Assembly: GCA_025360605.1 (NCBI GenBank)
Contig: JANYBV010000038.1
Location: forward strand, 324,449 to 388,448
Origin: Alphaproteobacteria bacterium
Lineage (GTDB): Bacteria > Pseudomonadota > Alphaproteobacteria > Rickettsiales > SXRF01
Reading direction: 5' to 3'
DNA length: 64,000 bases
The position numbers and the translations under genes are program-made. Of this stretch, positions 45,836 through 57,135 are shown piece by piece. The notes beneath the pieces were generated by a model, which was not told where the DNA came from, ran no database searches, and worked only from the letters and a program-made list of their open reading frames with translations. How positions within the stretch are numbered: the first letter of the stretch is position 1; each line of letters starts with the position of its first letter.

Positions 45836-48382
45836 TTATTTTGCTACGACATTGACGATGCGGTTGGGAACCACAATCACCTTGTCCACTATCTTATCTT
45901 TAAGCGCTTCACGTATGGCCTGCAACTCCAATACTTTCGCCTCGGCTAGTTTTTTATCCATGTCCTTGGGCAATTGGATGGTGGCTTTTAGTTTGCCGTT
46001 GATCTGGACGGCGATGGTGACGCTGTCATCTACGACCAATGCCGGATTGGCTTTGGGCCATGTGTGATCGGCGGCGGTGTCGCTGTGTCCGAGTTCTTTC
46101 CATAGTTCTTCACTCAGGTGCGGCATGAACGGGCTGATGAGCAGCACGATGGTTTCCAGTGCTTCGGAAAACGCCTCGGAATAATCCGTGGTCGCCTCTA
46201 AAAGGTTGGATAATTCGCGGATGCGCGCGATGGCTTTGTTGAAATGGAAACGCTCGATATCATCCGTCACGGCGGCGATGGTTTTGTGGGTGACCTTACG
46301 CAACTGCGCGTAGCGCGGATCGGCTTCGGTCATGGTGGCCACACGCCCTTTGCTGGACAACAGCAATTTCCATAGGCGGTTGATGTATTTCCATGCGCCT
46401 TCGATACCGGCATCGGTCCATTCGAGGTCGCGTTCCGGCGGGCTGTCGGAGAGCATGAACAGACGTGCGGCATCGGCGCCGTAGGTTTCGATCATGGCAC
46501 GCGGGTCAACGGTGTTCTTTTTGGACTTGCTCATTTTTTCGCTGCGGCCGACGACCACCGGATATTTGCTAATCATCTCGATCGTCGCACCCGACGCATC
46601 GGTGGTGATTTCATCGGGCGATAACCATTTGCCGTTCGTGTCTTTATACGTCTCATGGCAGATCATGCCCTGTGTTTCAAGACGTACAAACGGTTCCTTG
46701 AAATCGACGAGGCCGCACTGGTTGAGCGCGCGCGAGAAGAACCGCGAATACAGCAGATGCAACACGGCGTGTTCAATGCCGCCGATATAACAATCCACCG
46801 GCATCCAGTAGCTCACGGCCTTGGCATCGAAAGCTGCTTTGCTGTGCGGCGAGCAATAGCGGGAAAAATACCATGACGATTCGAAGAACGTGTCGAAGGT
46901 ATCGGTCTCGCGCCGCGCATTCTTATTACAATGGGGGCAGGAGACGTGTTTCCATGTCGGGTGGTGGTCGAGTGGGTTTCCAGGCTTATCGAAGCTGATA
47001 TCGCGCGGTAATTCGACGGGGAGGTCTTTCTCCGGTACGGGGACGGCTCCGCAGTCATCGCAGTAAATAATCGGAATCGGGCAACCCCAGTAGCGCTGGC
47101 GGGAAATACCCCAGTCGCGCAGGCGGAAATTGACCTTAGCGGTGCCAAGGTTTTTCTTTTCCAGTTCGGCGATCACGCGCTGCTTGGCATCGGTGATGGA
47201 CAGGCCGTTGATAAAATCGGAATTGACGATCACGCCGTCATCGGTGAATGCTTCGGTGTCAATCACCGGAGCGGCTTCGCCTTTAGGAGCGACCACAGGC
47301 AATACGGCCAAATTATATTTGCGGGCGAAATCAAGGTCGCGCTGGTCGTGGGCAGGGCAACCGAAAATAGCGCCGGTGCCGTAATCCATCAGGACAAAAT
47401 TTGCGACATAGAGCGGTACTTCGTGGCCATCAAACGGATGGATGATTTTCAGTCCCGTATCGAACCCTTTTTTCTCGGCTTTTTCGATCGCCTCTTCGGA
47501 GGTTCCGGTGCGCTGGCAATCGGCAATAAACGCTTTGAGTTCGGGATTATTCTGTGCCAGCTCAACCGTCAGCGGATGACCGGCGGACAGGGCGCAAAAC
47601 GACATGCCGAAAATGGTGTCGGGGCGGGTGGTGTAAATGGCGAGCGGCTCGCTGCGGCCTTTGATGGCGAGCGTCAGTGTCGCGCCGTAGGATTTGCCGA
47701 TCCATTTTTCCTGCATCAGGCGGACTTTGTCCGGCCAGCGGTCAAGCGACTTCAGGCTTTCCAATAGATCGTCGGCAAACGCCGAAATTTTTAAAAACCA
47801 CTGCGACAGTTTGCGGCGTTCCACCAGCGCGCCAGAACGCCAGCCACGGCCATCGATCACCTGTTCGTTGGCGAGTACGGTGTTATCAATCGGGTCCCAG
47901 TTGACTTCGGCTTCTTTGCGGTAGGCGAGGCCGTTTTGAAGGAATTGCAGAAAAAATAACTGTTCATGCTTGTAATAATCGGGAAGGCACGTCGCCACTT
48001 CGCGATCCCAGTCGTATGACAGGCCGATCAGCTTTAACTGCTCGCGCATGGTGGCTATATTGGCGAGCGTCCAGTCCGCCGGATGGGAATTATTCTGGAT
48101 AGCGGCATTTTCCGCCGGAAGGCCGAACGCATCCCAACCCATTGGGTGAAGCACGTTAAACCCCTGCATCCGTTTGGTGCGCGCCGCCACATCGCCGAGT
48201 GTGTAGTTGCGTACATGCCCCATATGGATATTGCCAGACGGGTACGGAAACATCTCCAGCACATAGTATTTCGGCTTGCCGGCGATTTCAGTTGCGGCAA
48301 ACGTTTTATGGTCCTGCCAGTAGCGCTGCCATTTGGCTTCGCTTTCGCGGAAGTTATAACGTGAGATCGGGGTATCCGTCAT
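45836..48382 (-). CDS. leuS: Leucyl-tRNA synthetase
   Basis: An 848-residue class I aminoacyl-tRNA synthetase. It contains the HIGH-type motif (YPSGNIHMGHVRNY, residues 47-60), the editing domain with TTRPDTIFG, a zinc-site-like cysteine cluster (YCDDCGAVP and CPHCNKNARRETD), and KMSKS in SEKMSKSKKNTVDP. It charges tRNA-Leu. Length and motif order are standard. It starts the leuS-lptE-holA operon; the DUF3576 gene ends 7 bases upstream. Confidence 0.98.
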   Translation of the reverse strand: MTDTPISRYNFRESEAKWQRYWQDHKTFAATEIAGKPKYYVLEMFPYPSGNIHMGHVRNYTLGDVAARTKRMQGFNVLHPMGWDAFGLPAENAAIQNNSHPADWTLANIATMREQLKLIGLSYDWDREVATCLPDYYKHEQLFFLQFLQNGLAYRKEAEVNWDPIDNTVLANEQVIDGRGWRSGALVERRKLSQWFLKISAFADDLLESLKSLDRWPDKVRLMQEKWIGKSYGATLTLAIKGRSEPLAIYTTRPDTIFGMSFCALSAGHPLTVELAQNNPELKAFIADCQRTGTSEEAIEKAEKKGFDTGLKIIHPFDGHEVPLYVANFVLMDYGTGAIFGCPAHDQRDLDFARKYNLAVLPVVAPKGEAAPVIDTEAFTDDGVIVNSDFINGLSITDAKQRVIAELEKKNLGTAKVNFRLRDWGISRQRYWGCPIPIIYCDDCGAVPVPEKDLPVELPRDISFDKPGNPLDHHPTWKHVSCPHCNKNARRETDTFDTFFESSWYFSRYCSPHSKAAFDAKAVSYWMPVDCYIGGIEHAVLHLLYSRFFSRALNQCGLVDFKEPFVRLETQGMICHETYKDTNGKWLSPDEITTDASGATIEMISKYPVVVGRSEKMSKSKKNTVDPRAMIETYGADAARLFMLSDSPPERDLEWTDAGIEGAWKYINRLWKLLLSSKGRVATMTEADPRYAQLRKVTHKTIAAVTDDIERFHFNKAIARIRELSNLLEATTDYSEAFSEALETIVLLISPFMPHLSEELWKELGHSDTAADHTWPKANPALVVDDSVTIAVQINGKLKATIQLPKDMDKKLAEAKVLELQAIREALKDKIVDKVIVVPNRIVNVVAK

Positions 48383-48389
48383 GGCGAGG

Positions 48390-48902
48390 TTATTTCAGTT
48401 GGCTGACCCGCAACTGACGCGCACGCGTCAGGATGGTGTCTTCCAGCGACTGCTGTAGCTTTTCTACCACTTTCTGGTCACGCCACATGCCATGTTCCAT
48501 CACCTGTTTGAACACGGTGATTTTTACGCCGTCAGCACGCAGGGATTTGTCGAGGATAAGGGCGTTGACTTTAAAGCGTTCGCCGGTGGTTTTCGGATCT
48601 TCATACCAGTCGGTAATGATAACGCCGCCAAACGGATCGGCGGATACCAGTGGCATAAATGAGAGGGTATCAAGGGTGGCGCGCCATAAATAGCTGTTCA
48701 CGCCGATGGCACCACCGTCGGAATTATCTTTTTTCTGGCCAAGAATGCCGATCCCGTCATCGCCCGTGATTTTTCCGTTGCGTACCTTGCGTGCCCCAAC
48801 TTCCGATTTGGGAGCATTGTCGTTATCAACTGGCACCGTCGGACCATCCGAGCAGGCACTCAGTAATGAAACCAAAACGCATAGCAGCACTTTTTTACGC
48901 AT
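48390..48902 (-). CDS. DUF3576 lipoprotein
   Basis: A 170-residue lipoprotein whose signal peptide ends in the lipobox LLSAC (Cys about residue 17). It continues with GIGILGQKKDNSDGGAIGVNSYLWRATLDTLSFMPLVSADPFGGVIITDWY, the defining stretch of DUF3576, a family conserved next to leuS in Alphaproteobacteria. Function unknown; an envelope role follows from the lipobox. The ATG at 48902 follows AAGGGT; longer forms to 49007 would bury the signal peptide. Confidence 0.9.
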   Translation of the reverse strand: MRKKVLLCVLVSLLSACSDGPTVPVDNDNAPKSEVGARKVRNGKITGDDGIGILGQKKDNSDGGAIGVNSYLWRATLDTLSFMPLVSADPFGGVIITDWYEDPKTTGERFKVNALILDKSLRADGVKITVFKQVMEHGMWRDQKVVEKLQQSLEDTILTRARQLRVSQLK

Positions 48903-48983
48903 ATATCTTACCCTTGTCATATCCATGATTCGGCCACTGCAAACGTGAGCAATAGCACCCTTAAGGCAAAGCACTCTAGACAA

Positions 48984-49012
48984 TAAAAAAGGGCGATGCA
49001 ACTGCATCGCCC
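48984..49012 (-). terminator. Rho-independent terminator of the porin gene
   Basis: A perfect 10-bp stem (GGGCGATGCA / TGCATCGCCC) with a very short loop, followed on the minus strand directly by TTTTTT. It lies 24 bases after the porin stop. Confidence 0.92.
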
Positions 49013-49035
49013 TTAATTATCGAAGTTTTATTCGA

Positions 49036-50280
49036 TTAGAAGTTCAGCTGGGTACCGAGAATACCAACATAACCTTTGTTGTCATTCACGTGGGCAGTTG
49101 CGTTCTGATCGTAGTAGGTCAATTCAGCATATGGGGTGAGGCCAGGAGCTAACTTATAGTCCAAACCACCGGATACACTGTAGAACTTGTCTTTACCAAC
49201 GGCTTTACAACCTGCGTTGTTGCCACCAGCAGTTACGGCCGTACCGCAATCGAACTGGCTGTTCAGGTAAGTTACGCTAGCACCGAATGGGCCGTATTCG
49301 TAAGCAACGCCCACATCCCAGTACCAGGTGTCTTTTGAAGCATCAGAGGTCTTGGTATCGCTCTTACCCCAATCGCCATACGAACCAGCGAGGCTGAAGC
49401 CCATGTAGCTGACTTTGCCGCCAACGTTCCAAGCTTTCAGATCTTCGTAGGTAGCAACCTGAGCTTTACCCCATTCGCCGGTAGCTGCAGCAGCAACGCC
49501 GAAGTCACCAAACTTGTTGTCATAGTTCAAACCACCGGTGAAGATGTTCTGAGCTAAGCCAGTGTTGTTGTTGGTACGATTTGGACCTGCTGGGTTTGGA
49601 GCAGCAAGAGCAGAGGTGCCCTGACCACGGTTTGATTGGTCTGGCAGGTAGCTTACGCCGAGCTGCGCACCATAGAAACGTGGGGTGTAGTAGGTTACTT
49701 TGTTGATGTTTTCTTCTGAATGGTCACCAGTAAAGTTGGTGCCGGTTTTCAGATTGCCATAAGCGAGCGGTGAAGCTGCGTTAGCAAGGAACTGAGTGGT
49801 AGCGTTACCGAAATAGGTCCAGTCGCCGTTGATACCACCGGTAGCACGTGAAATGCTAGCAGCATCAATTTTCATGGTGCCGTCAGCGCCAACGTTTGAA
49901 CCGAGTTCAAAACGACCCCAACCGCCATCTACGTAGATGAAGGTTTTGGAAGCGTTGGTACCACGGTTCTGTACATCAGCGGTGGTGTCAGCAGTGAGAT
50001 CAATTTCACCGCCGTAGCCAAGACCAGCGTCATTTTTGCCGTCGATCTTGAAATCTACCTGAGTGTCGCTGCGGAAAGCCTGACCACGCTGGTGAGCAGC
50101 GTTGCCCGCAATAGTTGTGTGACCTGCAGTGCCGGTGCTGCTATCATCATCGCTTACATAACCAGCTTCGAAGTTAGCGTAACCACCAACGGTTACTTTC
50201 GGAGTCTCAGCGAATGCAGCACCTGCAAGCAGGGTAGCCGCACCGACGAGGGCGCTTGTACCGAGGAGAATTTTTTTCAT
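49036..50280 (-). CDS. Outer-membrane porin (Gram-negative porin family)
   Basis: A 414-residue protein with a classic signal peptide (residues 1-22, ending AFAET) and a beta-barrel pattern of alternating residues. It ends with phenylalanine (GILGTQLNF) as required for barrel assembly. Segments such as VTVGGYANFEAGYVSDD, GWGRFELGSN and VTYYTPRFYGAQLGVSYLPD match general porins of Alphaproteobacteria. The barrel forms a diffusion pore in the outer membrane. The start at 50280 is set by the signal peptide. It is a single-gene unit with its own terminator. Confidence 0.93.
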   Translation of the reverse strand: MKKILLGTSALVGAATLLAGAAFAETPKVTVGGYANFEAGYVSDDDSSTGTAGHTTIAGNAAHQRGQAFRSDTQVDFKIDGKNDAGLGYGGEIDLTADTTADVQNRGTNASKTFIYVDGGWGRFELGSNVGADGTMKIDAASISRATGGINGDWTYFGNATTQFLANAASPLAYGNLKTGTNFTGDHSEENINKVTYYTPRFYGAQLGVSYLPDQSNRGQGTSALAAPNPAGPNRTNNNTGLAQNIFTGGLNYDNKFGDFGVAAAATGEWGKAQVATYEDLKAWNVGGKVSYMGFSLAGSYGDWGKSDTKTSDASKDTWYWDVGVAYEYGPFGASVTYLNSQFDCGTAVTAGGNNAGCKAVGKDKFYSVSGGLDYKLAPGLTPYAELTYYDQNATAHVNDNKGYVGILGTQLNF

Positions 50281-50535
50281 ATCTATTTCTTCCCTTTTGA
50301 GTTTTAAAAATCTGTGACTAGAAACATACTCTAGGTTACACAAAGTAAAGTACTCATGTATTACCTTGGGCATTTACCTCGCATATTTATTGTTCAAACG
50401 AATAGGCCTTGCAAGCCGTAACGGTAAGACAGAGGGAAAAACGGCAGCTTTTCACCCTGTCTGTTGCAATATGGCAACATTTACGGGGGTGATTGGTCGT
50501 AAAATTAATAGATTATTAAGGAAAGCCTTGATGTT

Positions 50536-51210
50536 ATGTCTTTAAGCGCCGCGATTGTCCAGATACGCAATACTATTGAAAAATCTAAACAGAACAGTCC
50601 GCTAGCGGCAAAAATGGTGACATTGCTGGCCGCCAGCAAGGGGCAATCCGAGACAGCTATCCTTGATGCCTACGCTGGCGGTATCCGAGTTTTTGGAGAA
50701 AACCGCGTGCAGGAAGCGGAAGGCAAGTGGCCGGATCTTCAAAAGCGCTTGTCCGGTATATCACTCCATCTGATCGGGCCACTCCAGACCAATAAGGTAA
50801 AGCAGGCGTTAGCGATGTTTGATGTGATCCAGACCATTGACCGCCCCAAACTGGCCGAGGCGATTGCCCATGAGCTAAACAAATCGGATCTACCCCAGCC
50901 AAGGCATTCTTTTTATATACAGGTCAATATTGGTAAGGAACCGCAAAAGGCTGGGGTGATGCCCGAGGAGGCGGATGAACTTATCGGCTATTGCCGGAGT
51001 GAATTGCATTTGCCTGTCGACGGGCTGATGTGTATTCCGCCCAACGATAAACCGCCTGCCCCGTATTTTGCTTTGCTACGAGAGATTGCCCTACGCAATG
51101 GTTTGGGGGAGCTGAGTATGGGCATGAGTGAGGATTATGAAACGGCGGTGCGTATGGGGGCAAGCTGTGTGCGTCTGGGGCGGGCGTTATTTGGGGCGGA
51201 CTCCCGTTAA
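50536..51210 (+). CDS. yggS: PLP homeostasis protein (YggS/PROSC family)
   Basis: A 224-residue TIM-barrel protein. The lysine that binds PLP lies in LLAASKGQ (about residue 35), followed by FGENRVQEAEGKWP, HLIGPLQTNKVKQA and SMGMSEDYETAVRMGASCVRLGRALFG. It buffers free pyridoxal phosphate. It starts at 50536, divergent from the porin with about 255 bases between. That gap is AT-rich near the porin and contains a small TGTTGC/GCAACA hairpin near 50,462-50,479. Confidence 0.93.
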   Translation: MSLSAAIVQIRNTIEKSKQNSPLAAKMVTLLAASKGQSETAILDAYAGGIRVFGENRVQEAEGKWPDLQKRLSGISLHLIGPLQTNKVKQALAMFDVIQTIDRPKLAEAIAHELNKSDLPQPRHSFYIQVNIGKEPQKAGVMPEEADELIGYCRSELHLPVDGLMCIPPNDKPPAPYFALLREIALRNGLGELSMGMSEDYETAVRMGASCVRLGRALFGADSR

Positions 51211-51216
51211 CTCCGG

Positions 51217-51702
51217 TTACGACAGGCTGGATGCCCTGACATAGGCATTATAAGATGCGCGCTGATTGGCACTCAAGAAGGCTGCCGGATTCGCATCGGC
51301 GATTTCAGCCGTTGCATTATCATTGGCGGCGGCATGGGCGGCAGGTAATTTCTCCCCTTTAATAGTCGCCACCAGATGGCCCGCCATGTCGGTCCCCGTG
51401 GCACTTTGAAAAATAGAATCTAACAGAGATGCAAAAAAGCCAATCGGCCCGCCAAACAACGCGCCGCCGGCAAGTTTGGAGGCGGTGGATGGTGTTTCGC
51501 CACTAACGCTTTGATAAATATTTGATACTATGGGGATGTGCTGTAACGGATTAACCGTATCGAGTATGTCTTTGAAGGTGGGGGGCTGCGAATTCCAGAA
51601 ACCGGAGGGAGCGGTATTGGCCGGATTAACGGCTCTTCCGGTCGCTTCCGGTCGGATGGTTATTTGAAGCGGGCTGTTGGGTGTTGCGGGTTCCACTGTC
51701 AT
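51217..51702 (-). CDS. Conserved alphaproteobacterial hypothetical protein
   Basis: A 161-residue protein with the segment ILDTVNPLQHIPIVSNIYQSVSGETPSTASKLAGGALFGGPIGFFASL (about residues 44-92). This resembles a motif found in several uncharacterised alphaproteobacterial proteins; the identity is from memory of the pattern. The N- and C-terminal parts are low in structure and Ala/Asn-rich. No signal peptide is clear. It lies after atpC on the same strand, 87 bases away, and converges on yggS. Confidence 0.65.
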   Translation of the reverse strand: MTVEPATPNSPLQITIRPEATGRAVNPANTAPSGFWNSQPPTFKDILDTVNPLQHIPIVSNIYQSVSGETPSTASKLAGGALFGGPIGFFASLLDSIFQSATGTDMAGHLVATIKGEKLPAAHAAANDNATAEIADANPAAFLSANQRASYNAYVRASSLS

Positions 51703-51789
51703 TGTCCTGTTTTTAGTGATTCAACGGGTTGAACACCAAAAAGCAAGAAGCGTACCAGTTATGGCCGAGCGAAATCCCTGTTCGTTAAT

Positions 51790-52179
51790 TTAGCGGATGG
51801 CGTCAAGAACCGCTTGGGCGGCAGTGAGTTTCAGATCCCCAGCGGCGCGCTCGAATTCGGTTTGTGCCTTATCGAGAGTGGCTTTGGCTTCGTCAACACG
51901 GGTTTGAGCCTGTGCCAGAGAAATACCGCTGCATTCCTCGGCTATTTCAGCGAGAATCGTACAGCGTTCGGGAACCACCTCGGCAATACCGCCGACAATG
52001 GACACCAGACGTTTTTCACCGTTTTCCATGTCGATGGCAATCACGCCTGCGCGGATGGTCGAGATGAATGGCGCATGACCGGGCAATACACCGAAATCGC
52101 CTTCGGTCCCCGGAACCACCACCATCTGGATAGGGGCTTCGATCAGAATTTTCTCAGGTGTAATAATGTTGAGTTGCAT
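51790..52179 (-). CDS. atpC: ATP synthase epsilon subunit
   Basis: A 129-residue F1 epsilon subunit with the N-terminal beta-sandwich (LNIITPEKILIEAPIQMVVVPGTEGDFGVLPGHAPFIS) and a two-helix C-terminal domain (residues about 88-129). It is the last gene of atpHAGDC and regulates the rotary ATPase. Confidence 0.96.
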   Translation of the reverse strand: MQLNIITPEKILIEAPIQMVVVPGTEGDFGVLPGHAPFISTIRAGVIAIDMENGEKRLVSIVGGIAEVVPERCTILAEIAEECSGISLAQAQTRVDEAKATLDKAQTEFERAAGDLKLTAAQAVLDAIR

Positions 52180-52199
52180 GCCAGCCTTTAAATGTTAAA

Positions 52200-53648
<1,449 letters not shown>

Positions 53649-53654
53649 TCAATT

Positions 53655-54533
53655 CTATACGGCTTCAGCGCCGGAAATAATTTCGATCAGTTCCTTGGTA
53701 ATCGCCGCCTGACGGGTGCGGTTGTATTTGAGGTTCAGCTTCTTAATCATGTCGCCGGCGTTGCGGGTGGCGTTATCCATGGCGGTCATGCGCGCGCCCT
53801 GTTCGGAAGCGGCATTTTCCAGCAATGCACGGAATGTCTGCACGGCAAGGTTGCGTGGCAGCAGCTCGGCAAGGATTTCGCTTTCTTCTGGTTCATAGTC
53901 ATAAGGAATGGTGGCGGCATTCTGTGCGGCACTTTTGACTTCGAGCGCCAACGGAATCAGCTGCTGGAAGGTGATGATCTGCGAGATAGCGGATTTGAAG
54001 GTGTTGTAGACGATATGGCAGACATCAAAATCACCGGCATCAAAATGATTCATGATAGCGGCGGTAACGCCTTCGGCATCGGCATAACCCAGACGGCGCG
54101 ATTTGATTTCGATTTTACCGAGGATAAGTTTGCTGAATTCCTGTTGCAATTGTTCATAACCCTTGCGGCCAACAAAGAACAGTTTTACGGTTTTGCCCTG
54201 ACCCTGCAATTCGCGGATTTTGCGGCGGGTGGCACGTACGATCGAGCTGTTGAACGCACCGCATAAACCGCGGTCGGAGGTGGCTACGATGATCAGATGA
54301 ATCTGGTCTTTGCCCGTGCCTGAAAGAAGCCTTGGTCCCTCGGAGCCTTCCGCGACCGAGGAGGCCAGAGAGATCAGCATACGTTCCATCGCTTCCGTGT
54401 ACGGACGGGCCATTTCGGCCTGTTCGCGGGCGCGGCGCAGTTTTGCTGCGGCCACCATTTTCATGGCCTTGGTGATCTTCTGCGTTGATTTGACGCTTTT
54501 GATCCGGTTTTTAAGGTCTTTTAAACTAGGCAT
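53655..54533 (-). CDS. atpG: ATP synthase gamma subunit
   Basis: A 292-residue F1 shaft subunit. The N-terminal helix has [35 protein letters not shown] and the C-terminal helix [35 protein letters not shown]. It lacks the redox insertion of chloroplast forms. It is separated from atpA by an unknown gene of about 350 bases. Confidence 0.97.
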   Translation of the reverse strand: MPSLKDLKNRIKSVKSTQKITKAMKMVAAAKLRRAREQAEMARPYTEAMERMLISLASSVAEGSEGPRLLSGTGKDQIHLIIVATSDRGLCGAFNSSIVRATRRKIRELQGQGKTVKLFFVGRKGYEQLQQEFSKLILGKIEIKSRRLGYADAEGVTAAIMNHFDAGDFDVCHIVYNTFKSAISQIITFQQLIPLALEVKSAAQNAATIPYDYEPEESEILAELLPRNLAVQTFRALLENAASEQGARMTAMDNATRNAGDMIKKLNLKYNRTRQAAITKELIEIISGAEAV

Positions 54534-54534
54534 G

Positions 54535-54879
54535 TTATCTCACTGACCTTTCAGTGTTTTCTAATGATGCGGCAAGCGCTTTGCTATCGATTTCGAAGTA
54601 TGAAAACCGGCTGTTGCTGCCAGATTCATGAGCGTTCGAGACGAATTTTACCACGTCTTTACCAAAGGCATCGTCAAGGGCGCTGTTTACACCCTGTAAA
54701 TTCGTTTCGGTAGGATTGCTGCGGTACCCGATAAATATGGGATCGATTTCGGGCCAGTCACGACCGCCCCGAAGCGCGGTGCGGATGGCGTTGTAATCGT
54801 AAGAAGACGACGTGTCACCCTCGCGCTGTCTTACAGTTACCATGCCCTTAAGCCTTTTTAATCCGTCGAGTGAAAGCAC
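54535..54879 (-). CDS. Unknown small gene inside the atp operon
   Basis: I do not recognise this protein of up to 114 residues. It is soluble, with [25 protein letters not shown] and [21 protein letters not shown], and has no membrane segment. It occupies the gap between atpA and atpG, with one base before the atpG start and 11 bases after the atpA stop, so its translation must be tied to theirs. The start is either GTG at 54879 (after TAGGAT) or ATG at 54843 (after AAAGG). It is unlike any F1 subunit. A non-functional insertion is possible, but the reading frame fits the gap exactly. Confidence 0.65.
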   Translation of the reverse strand: MLSLDGLKRLKGMVTVRQREGDTSSSYDYNAIRTALRGGRDWPEIDPIFIGYRSNPTETNLQGVNSALDDAFGKDVVKFVSNAHESGSNSRFSYFEIDSKALAASLENTERSVR

Positions 54880-54890
54880 CGTATTAAATC

Positions 54891-56420
54891 CTATACGAAC
54901 CGTTTTACCAGATTGTCCAACAACGCTTTCAGCTTGGCTTCAGCGGTATCGGTGAGCACGGATTTGCTGGCGATTTCATCCAGAATATCCTTGTTGCCGG
55001 TGCGCAGGTCTTGCAAGAGGGCCTGTTCAAATTTACCGATGTCTTTCACTGAGATTTTATCGAGATGGCCTTTGACACCCGCATAAATCACGCAGACCTG
55101 CTCGGAGGTGAGCAGCGGTGAATATTGAGGTTGTTTCAGCAATTCGGTCAGGCGTTGACCGCGCGCCAGCAATTTCTGGGTCGCTGGGTCGAGGTCGGAA
55201 CCGAATTGGGCAAAGGATTCCATTTCGCGGTACTGGGCGAGTTCGAGTTTGATCGAACCAGCCACCTGTTTCATTGCTTTGATCTGTGCGGCAGACCCTA
55301 CGCGAGATACCGACAGACCGACGTTTACCGCCGGACGTACGCCCTTGTAGAATAATTCGGTTTCCAAGAATATCTGGCCATCGGTGATCGAGATCACGTT
55401 GGTCGGGATGTAGGCGGATACGTCACCGGCCTGTGTTTCGATGATCGGCAGCGCGGTCATGGAACCGGCACCCATGGCATCGGACATTTTAGCAGCGCGC
55501 TCTAACAGGCGTGAGTGAATGTAGAATACGTCACCCGGGTACGCTTCACGGCCTGGTGGGCGGCGAAGGAGCAGGGACATCTGGCGGTACGCTACGGCCT
55601 GCTTGGACAAATCATCATAAATGATCAGCGAGTGCATGCCGTTGTTACGGAAAAATTCGCCCATAGCCGCACCGGTGTATGGCGCGAGATATTGGAGCGG
55701 AGCAGGTTCGGAAGCGGTTGCCGCCACGATGATCGTGTATTGCAGCGCACCGGCTTCTTCGAGTTTCTTCACCACCTGTGCAACGGTCGAGCGCTTCTGG
55801 CCGATAGCCACATAGATACAGTACAGCTTTTTGCTTTCGTCGTTGCCGGCGTTGGCGGCTTTCTGGTTCAGGATCGCGTCGATGGCGATAGCGGTTTTGC
55901 CGGTCTGGCGGTCACCGATGATCAGTTCGCGCTGGCCACGGCCGATCGGAATCAGCGAGTCGATGGCTTTAATGCCGGTGGACATTGGCTCATGTACCGA
56001 TTTACGGCCGATGATGCCCGGAGCTTTCACTTCCACGCGCGAGCGGGTTACGTCTTTTAGCGGGCCTTTGCCGTCGATAGGATTGCCAAGACCGTCTACT
56101 ACGCGCCCCAAAAGGCCTTTGCCAATCGGGCAGTCCATGATGGTGTTGGTACGTTTTACAGTGTCGCCTTCTTTAACGGTACGGTCATCGCCGAAAATTA
56201 CCACGCCGACGTTATCGGCGGCCAAGTTGAGCGCCATGCCTTTCATGCCGTTGGTGAATTCCACCATTTCGCCGGCCTGAATGTTTTCAAGGCCGTATAC
56301 GGTGGCAATACCGTCACCGACGGATACAACCTGACCGGTTTCTGACAGCTCGGCATCCGCATTGAATTGCGTGATCTGTTTTTTCAGTATGTCCGAAATT
56401 TCTGAAGGACGAATATCCAT
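54891..56420 (-). CDS. atpA: ATP synthase alpha subunit
   Basis: A 509-residue F1 alpha subunit with the nucleotide-binding GDRQTGKTA near residue 170, [16 protein letters not shown] and [13 protein letters not shown]. It begins with the usual N-terminal segment ([13 protein letters not shown]). AAGGAG stands before the start. It follows atpH by 21 bases. Confidence 0.98.
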   Translation of the reverse strand: MDIRPSEISDILKKQITQFNADAELSETGQVVSVGDGIATVYGLENIQAGEMVEFTNGMKGMALNLAADNVGVVIFGDDRTVKEGDTVKRTNTIMDCPIGKGLLGRVVDGLGNPIDGKGPLKDVTRSRVEVKAPGIIGRKSVHEPMSTGIKAIDSLIPIGRGQRELIIGDRQTGKTAIAIDAILNQKAANAGNDESKKLYCIYVAIGQKRSTVAQVVKKLEEAGALQYTIIVAATASEPAPLQYLAPYTGAAMGEFFRNNGMHSLIIYDDLSKQAVAYRQMSLLLRRPPGREAYPGDVFYIHSRLLERAAKMSDAMGAGSMTALPIIETQAGDVSAYIPTNVISITDGQIFLETELFYKGVRPAVNVGLSVSRVGSAAQIKAMKQVAGSIKLELAQYREMESFAQFGSDLDPATQKLLARGQRLTELLKQPQYSPLLTSEQVCVIYAGVKGHLDKISVKDIGKFEQALLQDLRTGNKDILDEIASKSVLTDTAEAKLKALLDNLVKRFV

Positions 56421-56441
56421 TTGTAACTATCTCCTTGAACG

Positions 56442-56993
56442 TTAAGCTGCCTGAAGTGCAATCTTCAGACGGCGAATTTTACCCGCCAGCGAGCTATCCA
56501 GCTGCAGGCTACCAATTTTAACCACGACACCGCCGAGCAATTCAGGTTGCTCCTTCAGTGTCAGCACCATTTTACGATTATAGGCCTTGCTCAGGCGTTC
56601 GCTGATTAGTTTGACTTCTTTGTCTTTCAGCGGCGCAGATGCAATTAATTCCGCTTTGAGTTCGCCGCGCGCCGACGAAGCCCAATCGGCATAAAGCGCA
56701 GCAATATCGGGCAGCACGGCAAGACGTTTCTGGCGGATGAGCATGCCGATAAACTGGCGGGTGATCTGGTGCACCTGCATTTTAGCGAGAATCGCCAGCA
56801 TGGTTTGTGCGCGCGCCTCGTGGGAAAGCAGGGGATTGGTGAGGAATTCACGGAATTCTTTGCTGTCCTTGCAGGCGGCCGAGAGCGCCAGCAAGTCTTT
56901 TTCGACCTGATCGGTCACTTTGTCGGCTACGACCACTTCAAAAAGTGCCTTGACGTAGCGTTCAGCAATGCGTTTGGAGCCGGATGTTTTCAC
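56442..56993 (-). CDS. atpH: ATP synthase delta subunit
   Basis: A 183-residue stator subunit linking F1 to the peripheral stalk, with RIAERYVKALFEVV at the N-terminus and the C-terminal ELLGGVVVKIGSLQLDSSLAGKIRRLK. It is the first gene of the F1 operon. The F0 genes (a, b, b', c) are not here, as usual for Alphaproteobacteria. Confidence 0.95.
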   Translation of the reverse strand: MKTSGSKRIAERYVKALFEVVVADKVTDQVEKDLLALSAACKDSKEFREFLTNPLLSHEARAQTMLAILAKMQVHQITRQFIGMLIRQKRLAVLPDIAALYADWASSARGELKAELIASAPLKDKEVKLISERLSKAYNRKMVLTLKEQPELLGGVVVKIGSLQLDSSLAGKIRRLKIALQAA

Positions 56994-57135
56994 GGGTTTT
57001 CTGTGACTAAGCTAGGTTATGGAAGCGCGGAAATTAGCAAGATTGTGGATAAAGGCAACCAAAAAGTTATCCCCCATGCGTAATGACCCGTTAGCCTGTT
57101 GGAAGGGCTAGAAAATTAGCAGATTTTGTGTGGGC

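Noticed and set aside
50462-50479. Small hairpin TGTTGC/GCAACA between porin and yggS
   Set aside because: Short stem, no T-run, and it lies between divergent genes; not a terminator and no operator can be named.
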